A stretch of DNA of 64,000 nt from Achromobacter dolens (lineage in GTDB: Bacteria; Pseudomonadota; Gammaproteobacteria; Burkholderiales; Burkholderiaceae_B), in the NCBI RefSeq assembly GCF_902859745.1, contig NZ_CADIJW010000027.1, positions 1-64,000 of the forward strand. The letters are read 5' to 3'. Shown here one piece after another: positions 33,529-41,330 of this stretch. The notes beneath the pieces are model-generated. The model was not told the DNA's origin. It worked only from the letters and a program-made list of their open reading frames with translations, and did no database searches. The stretch's first letter is position 1. Every line of letters starts with the position of its first letter. Both the position numbers and the translations under genes were made by a program.

Positions 33529-34730
33529 GCCTCGATCACGCCCACGTGCAGACCCGGCTGGTGCATGCCGGCAGTCCCGACTTGAAGCAGGGCGCCGGCC
33601 CGGTCAACGTGCCGGTGGTGCGCACCAGCACCGTGCGCTTCGCCGATACCGCCACCCATGCCGCGCTGAACGCGCAGCGCGCCGCCGGCGAGCGCGTCGC
33701 CACCTACGGCCGCCACGGCCTGGACACGCACCAGGCGCTGGAAGCGGCGGTCGCGTCGCTGGAAGGCGGCCATCGCAGCATCCTGGCGCCATCCGGCCTG
33801 TCGGCCATCGTGCTGGTGCTGCTGGCCACGCTGGCGCCGGGCGAGCACGCGCTGGTGTCGGACAGCGTCTATTCGCCGGTGCGGCGCGTCGACAAGGCGC
33901 TGCTGCAGCGCTACGGCATCGAGGTCGAATACTTCTCGCCCGGCCGCGACGATCTGGCCGAACGCTTCCGCCCCAACACGCGGCTGCTGTACCTGGAGTC
34001 GCCCAGCTCGCTGCTGTTCGAGGTGCTGGACCTGCCGGCGCTGGCGGCCCAGGCGCGCAGCCGCGGCGTGCTGGTGGCTACCGACAACACCTGGAGCGGC
34101 GGCCTCTACTACCAGCCGTTGGCGCTGGGCGCCAACATCTCGATCCAGGCCGCCACCAAGTACCTGGCCGGCCATTCCGACGTGATGATGGGCGTGGTCA
34201 CGGTCGACAGCCCCGAGCTGGCGCGGCAGGTCGGCGCCACCTACGACGCGCTCGGCCTGGCGGTGGGCGCGGACGATGCCTACCTGACGCTGCGCGGCCT
34301 GCGCACGCTGGACGTGCGGCTGGCGCGCCACCACCAGAACGCGCTGAGCGTGGCCGAATACCTGTCGCGCCATGGCGATGTGGAACGGGTCTTTTACCCG
34401 GCGTTGCCGCAGGATCCGGGCCACGCGCTGTGGCGGCGCGATTTCGGCGGCGCCAGCGGCCTGGTGTCGTTCGCGTTCAAGGCCGGCCAGCCGGGCGCGG
34501 CGGCGCGCTTCATCGACGCGCTGCGCTATTTCTCCATTGGCGCGTCCTGGGGCGGCTACGAAAGCCTGGCGCTGGAGGCGGCGCCGGAACGGCTGGCCGA
34601 GCACAGCGTGTGGCAGGGCGGCCATGAAGTGGTGCGCCTGCACATCGGCCTGGAGCATCCGCTGGACCTGGTCGAGGACCTCGACCGGGCCTTCGGCGCG
34701 GTCCGCGACGGCCTGCGCCGCAGCGCCTGA
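33525..34730 (+). CDS. Cystathionine beta-lyase-type PLP enzyme (Cys/Met metabolism family)
   Basis: 401 residues. Features of the MetC/MetB family: HAGSPDLKQGAGPVNVPVVRTS, YGRHGLDTHQALEAAVASLEGG (Tyr-x-R phosphate contact), VATDNTWSGGLYYQPLALGANISIQAATKY with the Schiff-base Lys (about residue 210), HSDVMMG, and a C-terminal IGASWGGYESLALEA. Such enzymes cleave C-S bonds of cystathionine, cystine or S-alkyl cysteines to pyruvate, ammonia and a thiol. Last gene of the operon, so the imported amino acid is probably its substrate. Confidence 0.9.
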   Translation: MSLDHAHVQTRLVHAGSPDLKQGAGPVNVPVVRTSTVRFADTATHAALNAQRAAGERVATYGRHGLDTHQALEAAVASLEGGHRSILAPSGLSAIVLVLLATLAPGEHALVSDSVYSPVRRVDKALLQRYGIEVEYFSPGRDDLAERFRPNTRLLYLESPSSLLFEVLDLPALAAQARSRGVLVATDNTWSGGLYYQPLALGANISIQAATKYLAGHSDVMMGVVTVDSPELARQVGATYDALGLAVGADDAYLTLRGLRTLDVRLARHHQNALSVAEYLSRHGDVERVFYPALPQDPGHALWRRDFGGASGLVSFAFKAGQPGAAARFIDALRYFSIGASWGGYESLALEAAPERLAEHSVWQGGHEVVRLHIGLEHPLDLVEDLDRAFGAVRDGLRRSA

Positions 34731-34793
34731 CGCATATGCAAATGACTGCGTTTCCTTAGGGATTCTGATTATGTAGAAGCAATTACAACCTCT

Positions 34794-34823
34794 TTGTCCG
34801 GTTGTACCCTCGGGGTCTAGAAT
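34794..34823 (+). promoter_or_regulatory. Sigma-70-like promoter TTGTCC-18-TAGAAT
   Basis: -35 TTGTCC (34794-34799), -10 TAGAAT (34818-34823), with an 18-base spacer in an AT-rich gap after the eight-gene operon. It is positioned to drive the VOC gene (34853) and the CysB-type regulator. Confidence 0.6.
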
Positions 34824-34852
34824 TTGCCTTGTTCCACGGTTGGCGGCAGGGC

Positions 34853-35200
34853 ATGTCTTCTATTTCTTCGATCGGATCGGTACAGCTTTCCTTCGCGGCG
34901 CGGCAACTGGACGCCGTGCGCGAGTTCTACCGCGGCACCCTCGGGCTGGATGAAATGCCGGTCCCGGACGGACGCCTGTTGTTCGCCCTGGGCGACGCGA
35001 CCCTGTCGCTGTCGCCAGTGGCCGAGGTCAACCGCGAGGTGCGGGCCGACTATCTGGCGATCCGCACCCACGCCTACGACGACATTCTGCTGCGCCTGCG
35101 CGACGCCGGCTTTCATCCGGTCTGTTCGCTGCCCGACGCCTCGCCGCGCGTCATGTACGTCAAAGATCCCAGCGGCAATCAACTGGCATTTCTCGGCTAG
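34853..35200 (+). CDS. VOC/glyoxalase superfamily protein
   Basis: 115 residues from ATG 34853, one VOC domain. The beta-alpha-beta-beta-beta pattern is VQLSFAARQLDAVREFYRGTLGLDEMP, then LLFALGDATLSLSP and MYVKDPSGNQLAFLG, the usual C-terminal motif of glyoxalase-fold enzymes. Usual metal ligands are only partly visible (the Glu expected near the end is replaced by Leu-Ala-Phe), so catalytic activity is uncertain. It precedes the CysB-type gene by 40 bases and may be co-transcribed. Confidence 0.78.
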   Translation: MSSISSIGSVQLSFAARQLDAVREFYRGTLGLDEMPVPDGRLLFALGDATLSLSPVAEVNREVRADYLAIRTHAYDDILLRLRDAGFHPVCSLPDASPRVMYVKDPSGNQLAFLG

Positions 35201-35240
35201 GCCTCGTGCTCGGCTCCCTCACACAGGCCTCGGCGATTCC

Positions 35241-36170
35241 ATGAACTTCCAGCAACTGCGTTCCGTGCGCGAGACCGTGCGCCGCGATTTCAACCTGACT
35301 GACGTATCCGAAAGCCTGCACACTTCGCAGCCTGGCGTCAGCCGCCAGATCCGCGAACTGGAGGAAGAGGTCGGCGTCGACATCTTCGTGCGCTCGGGCA
35401 AGCGGCTGATCGGCCTGACGCCGCCGGGCGAGCAGATCCTGCCGCTGGTCGAGCAGATCCTGCAATGCGCCGACAACATCCGCCACGCTGGCGCCGAATA
35501 CGCCGACAGCCGCAAGGGCGTGCTGTCGATCGCGGCCACGCATTCGCAGGCGCGCTACGCCTTGCCGCCGGTGGTCAAGGAATTCCGCCAGCGCTATCCC
35601 GAGGTTGTGCTGCACCTGCACCAGGGATCGCCCAAGCAGGTCTCGGAGATGCTGCTGGAGGGCGAGGCCGACATCGGCGTGGCGACCGAGGCGGTGGCCG
35701 ACTATCCCGGCCTGCTGAACCTGCCGTGCTACCGCTGGAGCCACAGCGTCATCGTGCCCAAGGGGCATCCGCTCGCCGCGGTGGACGGCGGCATCAGCCT
35801 GTCGCAGCTGTCGCGCTATCCCATCATCACCTACGGGCGCGGCTACACCGGCCGGGCCCATATCGACGAGGCCTTCGCCCGCGCCGGCATTACGCCGGAC
35901 ATCGTCATGACGGCGATGGACGCCGACGTCATCAAGACCTATGTCGAGCTCGAACTGGGGGTAGGCATCGTGGCCGCCGTCGCCTGGGACGCCGAGCGCG
36001 ACACGCGGCTTTGCGCCATTGACGCCCGCCACCTGTTCGAGATCAACCTGACGCGCCTGGCGATCCGCCGCGGGGCGTGGCTGCGCGGCTATGCCTTCCA
36101 CTTCATCGAGATGTTCGTGCCGACGTTGACGCGCGCGGTGGTGGACCAGGCGCTCAAGGGCGAAGCCTGA
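35241..36170 (+). CDS. CysB/Cbl-type LysR regulator
   Basis: 309 residues from ATG 35241. The N-terminus MNFQQLRSVRETVRRDFNLTDVSESLHTSQPGVSRQIRELE is characteristic of CysB and Cbl, as is VDIFVRSGKRLIGLTPPGEQIL. The effector domain carries THSQARYALPPVVKEFRQRYP, where CysB binds acetylserine or sulfate through Thr residues. CysB-type proteins activate sulfur assimilation genes during sulfur limitation. It lies between the transport operon and the rhodanese genes and is the natural candidate to control both; whether it is the cell's main CysB cannot be told. Confidence 0.9.
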   Translation: MNFQQLRSVRETVRRDFNLTDVSESLHTSQPGVSRQIRELEEEVGVDIFVRSGKRLIGLTPPGEQILPLVEQILQCADNIRHAGAEYADSRKGVLSIAATHSQARYALPPVVKEFRQRYPEVVLHLHQGSPKQVSEMLLEGEADIGVATEAVADYPGLLNLPCYRWSHSVIVPKGHPLAAVDGGISLSQLSRYPIITYGRGYTGRAHIDEAFARAGITPDIVMTAMDADVIKTYVELELGVGIVAAVAWDAERDTRLCAIDARHLFEINLTRLAIRRGAWLRGYAFHFIEMFVPTLTRAVVDQALKGEA

Positions 36171-36286
36171 GACCGGGCGAGGGCGCGCGGCTGCGTGGCC
36201 TGCGCGCGTGGCGCGGTGCCGCGCCGTGCCGTCCGGCCGGCGGGCGCGCATCGCCGGCCGCATAACCATAGACGCATTTCTACGTT

Positions 36287-36306
36287 GTCCGCGCCCGGTC
36301 GCGGAC
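36287..36306. promoter_or_regulatory. Inverted repeat GTCCGCG-N6-CGCGGAC before the fusion gene
   Basis: Exact 7-base arms (36287-36293, 36300-36306) around CCCGGT, 43 bases upstream of the CDO-rhodanese start. CGGTCGCGGACGTAGG follows. It may be an operator or a leader hairpin. The AT-richer CATAACCATAG at 36261-36271, just upstream, could be part of a CysB site. Confidence 0.45.
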
Positions 36307-36348
36307 GTAGGCTGATCCGGTTCTTCAACCCCAGGAATTCCGGATCCC

Positions 36349-38556
36349 ATGAGCACCCATCCCGACGCGGCCGCCGCCGCTTTCCGCCACGATACCGAAC
36401 GCGCCCGCGCCGTGCGCGACTTCATCGCGCAGGTCAAGGCGCTGGCGCCGGACCCCGCGCGCGCCACGCCCGAACAACTGGCCCCGGTGGCCCGTCTGCT
36501 CGAAGCGCTCGGACGCCGCGCGGAATTGTTTCCGGCCGAGGCCTTCGCCGTGGTGCCCGGACGGCCCACCTCGATCTACCGCCTGGCCGAAGACGCCGAC
36601 GGCGGCTACGCGTTGTACCTGTCGCTGGGCGAGCCCGGCAAGGCGCAGCCGCCGCACGACCACACCACCTGGGCCATCATCGCTGGCGTCTCCGGCAACG
36701 AGCGCAACGAGGTCTATGCACGCAGCGCCGGCAATGAGCCCGGGCGCGACGTGCTGACCCACGTGCGACGAGTGGACGTGGCGGCGGGCAATTCCATCGT
36801 GCTGGGACCGGCCGACGTGCACACCATCGAACTGGTGGGCGACGCGCCCGGCGCGCACCTGCATTTCTACGGCCTGGCGCTTGACCGCCTGCACGGCCGC
36901 GTGGTGTTCGAGAGCACCGCCGGCGGCGCCTACCGCACCTTTTCGCCGCCGGCCGCGATTTACCATGCGCGCCTGTCGCCCGCCGGGTTGCAGGAAGCGC
37001 TGCGCGGCGAGGCGGAGATCGCCGTGCTCGACGTGCGCGAAGCCGGCCGCTACGCCCGCCGCCACCTGCTGTACGCAGTGCCGGCGCCGCTGTGGCGCCT
37101 GGAAGTGCTGGCCGACCGCCTGGTGCCGCGCCGCGACACGCGCATCGTGCTGGTGGACGACGACGAGACCCTGGCGCATCAGGCCGCCGCCAAGCTGACG
37201 CGCCTGGGCTGGACCGACATCTCGGTGCTGGCCGGCGGCACCGACGGCTGGGAGCGAGAAGGGCGCGAACTGTTTTCGGGCACCAACGTGCCCAGCAAGG
37301 CCTTCGGCGAAGTCATCGAACACGAAAAGCACACGCCGTGGATCGACGTCGACGAACTGCACGAGCGGGTCGCGCGCGGCGACGACATCGTGGTGGTCGA
37401 CAGTCGCACGCCGGAGGAATTCCACAACTTTACGCTGCCGTTCTCGCACAGCCTGCCGGGCGCCGAGCTGGTGTACCGCATCCGCGAGCTGGCGCCGGAT
37501 CCCAAGACCTTCGTGGTGGTGAACTGCGCCGGCCGCACGCGCAGCATTGTCGGCGCGCAGACGCTGATCGACGCCGGCATCCCGAACCGCGTCGCGTCGC
37601 TGCGCAACGGCACCATGGAATGGCTGCTGTCCGGCCGCGAGCTGGCCTATGGCCGTCAGGCGGCGCTGCCCGAACCGTCGGCCGACAGCGCCGCCGCCGC
37701 GCGCGAGCAGGCGCGCGGCGTGGCGCAGCGGGCCGGCATCGGCCATATCGACGCGGCCACGTTGCGCGCCTTCGAGGCCGAGCAGGGCACGCGCACGCTG
37801 TACAAGTTCGACGTGCGCACCCGCGAGGAATACGAAACCGGCCACCTGCCGGGCTGGCGCTGGGCGCCCGGCGGCCAACTGGTGCAGGCCACCGACGAGT
37901 ACCTGGCCACCCGGCGCGCGCGCGTGGTGCTGGCCGACTGGGACGGCGTGCGCGCCCAGACCACCGGCGCCTGGCTGGCGCAACTGGGCGCGGTCGAGGT
38001 CTACCTGTACCAGCCGCCGGCGCTGGCGGCGCTCGAACGCGGCGCCGAGCCGCGCCGCGTGCTGCGGCACCGGCCCGACGTGCCGGCGCTGCGGCCGCAG
38101 GCCTTGCAGGCGGCTATCGACGCCGGTTCGGCGGAGGTCTTCGACATTGAATCGCGGTTGGCTTACGAGCGCGGCCACGTGCCCGGCGCGCGCTATGCCG
38201 CGCCGGATCGCCTCCAGGAGTTCCTGCCGGCCGACACGCAGCGGACGATCGTGTTGACGTCGCCCGACGGCGTGCTGGCCGCCGTGGCGGCGGCCGAGCT
38301 GGCCTGGCGCACCGGCCGCCCGGTGCGCTACCTGCTGGGCGGCACCCGCGCCTGGCAGGCGCAGGGCCTGCCGCTGGCGCAGGGCGCCGACGGCGTGCTG
38401 ACGGGCGACGACGACCAGAGTATCAGTCCGTACCTGTTCGACGATCTCTCGGCGCGCGACCAGGGTTTTCGTGACTACCTCGATTGGGAACTGGGGTTGG
38501 TGGCGCAACTGGAGCGCGACGGCAGCGCGGATATCCGGCTGATCGCGGCGGCATAG
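36349..38556 (+). CDS. Fusion of a cysteine-dioxygenase-type cupin with four rhodanese-like domains
   Basis: 735 residues. Residues 1-200 match the thiol-dioxygenase cupin (QPPHDHTTWAIIAGVSGNERN, ADVHTIELVGDAPGAHLHFYG) and resemble the stand-alone protein at 32902. Four rhodanese-type units follow, at about 210-310, 330-430, 460-565 and 575-690. Each has the domain-opening D-x-R/E and the ERGHVPGA / ETGHLPGW / GTDGWEREG type elements. Only the second has a catalytic loop with Cys (NCAGRTRS, Cys393). The others read LVDDDETLAH, LADWDGVRAQ and LTSPDGVLAA and cannot form a persulfide. No signal peptide. A likely role is oxidation or transfer of thiol/sulfane sulfur on one scaffold; this is inference. 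Confidence 0.85.
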   Translation: MSTHPDAAAAAFRHDTERARAVRDFIAQVKALAPDPARATPEQLAPVARLLEALGRRAELFPAEAFAVVPGRPTSIYRLAEDADGGYALYLSLGEPGKAQPPHDHTTWAIIAGVSGNERNEVYARSAGNEPGRDVLTHVRRVDVAAGNSIVLGPADVHTIELVGDAPGAHLHFYGLALDRLHGRVVFESTAGGAYRTFSPPAAIYHARLSPAGLQEALRGEAEIAVLDVREAGRYARRHLLYAVPAPLWRLEVLADRLVPRRDTRIVLVDDDETLAHQAAAKLTRLGWTDISVLAGGTDGWEREGRELFSGTNVPSKAFGEVIEHEKHTPWIDVDELHERVARGDDIVVVDSRTPEEFHNFTLPFSHSLPGAELVYRIRELAPDPKTFVVVNCAGRTRSIVGAQTLIDAGIPNRVASLRNGTMEWLLSGRELAYGRQAALPEPSADSAAAAREQARGVAQRAGIGHIDAATLRAFEAEQGTRTLYKFDVRTREEYETGHLPGWRWAPGGQLVQATDEYLATRRARVVLADWDGVRAQTTGAWLAQLGAVEVYLYQPPALAALERGAEPRRVLRHRPDVPALRPQALQAAIDAGSAEVFDIESRLAYERGHVPGARYAAPDRLQEFLPADTQRTIVLTSPDGVLAAVAAAELAWRTGRPVRYLLGGTRAWQAQGLPLAQGADGVLTGDDDQSISPYLFDDLSARDQGFRDYLDWELGLVAQLERDGSADIRLIAAA

Positions 38557-38729
38557 GCGGAGCGCCTGGGTGCCGCGGGCGATGCCCGGCCAGGGCATCC
38601 GCCGCGCGGCGCTACGGCGCCGGCCTGTCGTGAAGGCAGGCGCGCGCTGGCCACGCGCCAGGATTCGCGGGCGCGGGTCGCGATCGACCGCGACCTGCGC
38701 ATTCCGGTAATCAGGATATGACCAGTAAA

Positions 38730-38754
38730 TTGTTCCTGACTGTAAGCTGAACAA
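38730..38754. promoter_or_regulatory. Inverted repeat TTGTTC-N13-GAACAA before the sulfurtransferase
   Basis: Perfect 6-base arms (38730-38735, 38749-38754) in the AT-rich end of a 247-base gap between the fusion gene and the periplasmic sulfurtransferase (start 38804). TCAGGA (38711-38716) and TCCTGA (38734-38739) form a second, overlapping repeat. The remainder of the gap (38557-38700) is GC-rich with small palindromes and no gene. Confidence 0.5.
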
Positions 38755-38803
38755 ATATGCTCCGGATTCCCAGGCCGCATTGCGCCTGCTTCCGGAGATC
38801 ATG

Positions 38804-39730
38804 ATGTCCCTATCGAAACTGCTGGCGGGCGCGTTCGCCACGCTGGCCAGCCTGATGGCCTTTCCCGCCACGGCACAGCACGCCAAGTACCTGGTCACCA
38901 CCGAGTGGCTGGAGAAGAACCTGAACGACCCCAAGGTGCGTGTCATCGAGGTGAGCGTCAATCCCGGCCTGTTCGAGCGCGGTCACATTCCCGGCGCCAG
39001 CAACGTCAACTGGCACACCGACCTGGTCGACACCGTCAACCGCGACATCGCGCCGCCCAAGCAGTTCCAGGCGCTGCTGGAGCGCGCCGGCGTCAACACC
39101 GACAGCACCGTGGTGCTGTACGGCGACAACAACAACTGGTTCGCCGCCTGGGGCGCGTGGATCTTCGACATCTACGGCATCGACAATGTGAAGATCCTGG
39201 ACGGCGGCCGCAAGAAATGGGAAGCCGAGGGTCGCCCGCAGTCCAATAGCGTCAAGGTGCTGGCCGCCGGCAACGCGCGTCCCAAGGACGCCAACCCGGC
39301 GCTGCGCGCCCACCTGCAGGACGTGCTGGCGGTGGCGCGCAAGGACAAGCAGGGCGTGCTGGTCGACATCCGTTCGGCCGACGAATACAACGGCAAGATC
39401 TTCGCGCCCAACGGCGTGCCGGAACTGGCGGTGCGCGCCGGCCACGTGCCGGGCGCGGTCAACGTCACCTGGAGCAAGCTGGTGGCGGAAGACGGCACCT
39501 TCAAGTCGGCCGACGAACTGCGCGCCATCTACCAGGCGGTGGGCGTGGACGGCAGCAAGCCCATCATCACCTATTGCCGCATCGGCGAGCGCTCCAGCCA
39601 CTCGTGGTTCGCGCTGCGTAAGCTGCTGGGCTACGACGTGCGCAATTACGACGGTTCGTGGACCGAGTACGGCAACAGCGTCGGTTCGCCGATCAGCAAT
39701 CCGTCCGGCACCGTGTGGGGCAAGACCTGA
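38804..39730 (+). CDS. Periplasmic thiosulfate/mercaptopyruvate-type sulfurtransferase
   Basis: 308 residues from ATG 38804 (GGAG 6 bases upstream; ATG 38801 is equally possible). Signal peptide ending ATA|QHAKY. Two rhodanese domains: the N-terminal one (VRVIEVSVNPGLFERGHIPGASNVNW, with an inactive YGDNNNWFA loop) and the C-terminal one with catalytic Cys in TYCRIGERSSHSWFAL. CR-x-G-x-R-S is the thiosulfate-type loop. It would move sulfane sulfur from thiosulfate to an acceptor in the periplasm. The transporter gene starts directly after its stop. Confidence 0.9.
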   Translation: MSLSKLLAGAFATLASLMAFPATAQHAKYLVTTEWLEKNLNDPKVRVIEVSVNPGLFERGHIPGASNVNWHTDLVDTVNRDIAPPKQFQALLERAGVNTDSTVVLYGDNNNWFAAWGAWIFDIYGIDNVKILDGGRKKWEAEGRPQSNSVKVLAAGNARPKDANPALRAHLQDVLAVARKDKQGVLVDIRSADEYNGKIFAPNGVPELAVRAGHVPGAVNVTWSKLVAEDGTFKSADELRAIYQAVGVDGSKPIITYCRIGERSSHSWFALRKLLGYDVRNYDGSWTEYGNSVGSPISNPSGTVWGKT

Positions 39731-41056
39731 GTGAGCGCCCAGGCAACTCCCGCGTCGCCGGCTCCGCCGCCGACGGCGTTGACGGCGTTGACGGCGGGCG
39801 CGGCGGCCGCGGTCCCGCCGGACGTCCCGGCGATCGCCAATGCGGCGGCCGTGGCGTTGCTGGCCGCCATCGGCGCGGCCGCCTGGTGGCTGGCGTCGCA
39901 GCCCGAGGGCGGCCGCGGCCTGTCCTTGTCGCTGCTGCTCGGCGCCGCCTTCGGCATCGTGCTGCAGCGTTCACGATTCTGCTTCTACTGCATCGCGCGT
40001 GACGCGATCGAACGGCGCGACCCCGCCGGCGCCTATGCCGTGCTGGTGGCGCTGGGGGTCGGCACGCTCGGCTACCACGCGGTGTTCGGCGCGTTCCTGC
40101 CCATTCCCGGGGCCGAGCGCCTGCCGCCCGGCGCGCACATCGGGCCGGTCAGCCTGGCCCTGGTGGCCGGGGCGTTCGTGTTCGGGGTCGGCATGCGCAT
40201 CTCGGGTTCCTGCATCAGCGCGCATTTCTACCGCCTCGGCGAAGGCGCGCTGGCCTCGCCATTCGCCTTGCTGGGCGCGGGCGTCGGCTTCGTGCTGGGT
40301 TTCGCGTCGTGGAACACCTTGTACCTGGCCATGATCCAGCAGGCGCCGGTGGTGTGGCTGCCGCACCACCTCGGCTACGGCGGCACCGTGCTGCTGCAAG
40401 TCGCGTTGCTGGCGTTGCTGGCGCTGGGCCTGAGCCGGCTCGGCCGGCGCGTTCCGGCCGCGCGCCAGGCCGATGGCGCGCCTGACGGCGCCGCCATCCG
40501 GCCAGCGAATGCCTTCCAGGACGCGGCGAACGACCCGGCCACGCCGCCGCCCTCGCCATGGCAAGCCGTGCTGCGGGACCGCTGGCCGCCCGCGGTCGGC
40601 GGCCTGCTGGTGGCCTTCATCGGCGTCATCGCCTACTTGCGCATCGCGCCGCTGGGCGTGACCGCCGAACTGGGCAGCGTGGCCCGCACCGCCGCGTCCG
40701 CGGCCGGTGCGCTGCCGGCCCGGCTGGAGGGGCTGGACACCTTCGCCGGCTGCGCCACCGCGGTCAAGAACGCGCTGCTGTCCAACAACGGCGCCTTCGT
40801 GCTGGCGCTGGTGGCGGGCGCCTGGGCCGCCGCGCTGGCCGCCGGCGCGTTCCGGCCGCGTTTGCCGACGGCGCGTGAGATCCTGCGCAACTTCACCGGC
40901 GGCGTCCTGATGGGGTGGGGCGGCATGACCGCGCTGGGCTGCACCGTCGGCACCTTGTTGTCCGGCGTGATGGCGGGCGCCGCCTCGGGCTGGATCTTCG
41001 GACTGGCTTGCGTGGCGGGGATCTGGGTGGCGCTGAAGCTGCGCCCGACGCGCTGA
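39731..41056 (+). CDS. YeeE/YedE (TsuA-like) sulfur transporter
   Basis: 441 residues from the GTG at 39731, abutting the sulfurtransferase stop. About ten hydrophobic helices. The conserved Cys motifs thought to relay thiosulfate in TsuA are present: RSRFCFYCIARD, MRISGSCISAHFYRLGEG, TFAGCATAVKN and TALGCTVGTLLSGVMAG. An about 90-residue polar loop in the middle (RRVPAARQADGAPDG...) separates two halves. The first 30 residues are an Ala/Pro/Thr-rich tail encoded by short GTTGACGGC repeats. Coupling to a periplasmic sulfurtransferase fits thiosulfate or sulfane-sulfur uptake. Confidence 0.88.
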   Translation: MSAQATPASPAPPPTALTALTAGAAAAVPPDVPAIANAAAVALLAAIGAAAWWLASQPEGGRGLSLSLLLGAAFGIVLQRSRFCFYCIARDAIERRDPAGAYAVLVALGVGTLGYHAVFGAFLPIPGAERLPPGAHIGPVSLALVAGAFVFGVGMRISGSCISAHFYRLGEGALASPFALLGAGVGFVLGFASWNTLYLAMIQQAPVVWLPHHLGYGGTVLLQVALLALLALGLSRLGRRVPAARQADGAPDGAAIRPANAFQDAANDPATPPPSPWQAVLRDRWPPAVGGLLVAFIGVIAYLRIAPLGVTAELGSVARTAASAAGALPARLEGLDTFAGCATAVKNALLSNNGAFVLALVAGAWAAALAAGAFRPRLPTAREILRNFTGGVLMGWGGMTALGCTVGTLLSGVMAGAASGWIFGLACVAGIWVALKLRPTR

Positions 41057-41112
41057 GCATCCGTCCGCTTTCCACCGGCAACCGCTTCCGCTCGACCGTT
41101 CCCGCCGATACC

Positions 41113-41136
41113 TTATTGCGGAAGGATCGGCAATAA
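41113..41136. promoter_or_regulatory. Inverted repeat TTATTGC-N10-GCAATAA
   Basis: Seven-base arms are exact inverse complements, 57 bases after the transporter stop and about 195 bases before the first propeller gene. No T tract follows, so an operator is more likely than a terminator. The remaining 41057-41330 gap shows nothing else I can name. Confidence 0.5.
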
Positions 41137-41330
41137 CGGCTCCATGGGCGGGCTGGTCGAGGCGGCCCGCGCGCCTTAGCAGGCGCCACGGAGGTCCGGT
41201 TGTCGGGTAGCGGCGTGGAGGCGGCGGTGGCGTGGTGTCGGAAGTATGGGGCGGGGGTGTGCGGCGTTGCCGCTGAAACCCGGTTATTGCATCGGCAGAT
41301 CAGGTTCGGCGCCCAGCTGAGGCGACGGCG

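Noticed and set aside
36325-38961. 878-codon open frame on the minus strand opposite the CDO-rhodanese fusion
   Set aside because: It is an antisense shadow: rich in Arg, His, Gln, Ala and Gly with no domain motif, caused by GC3 bias of the real plus-strand gene.
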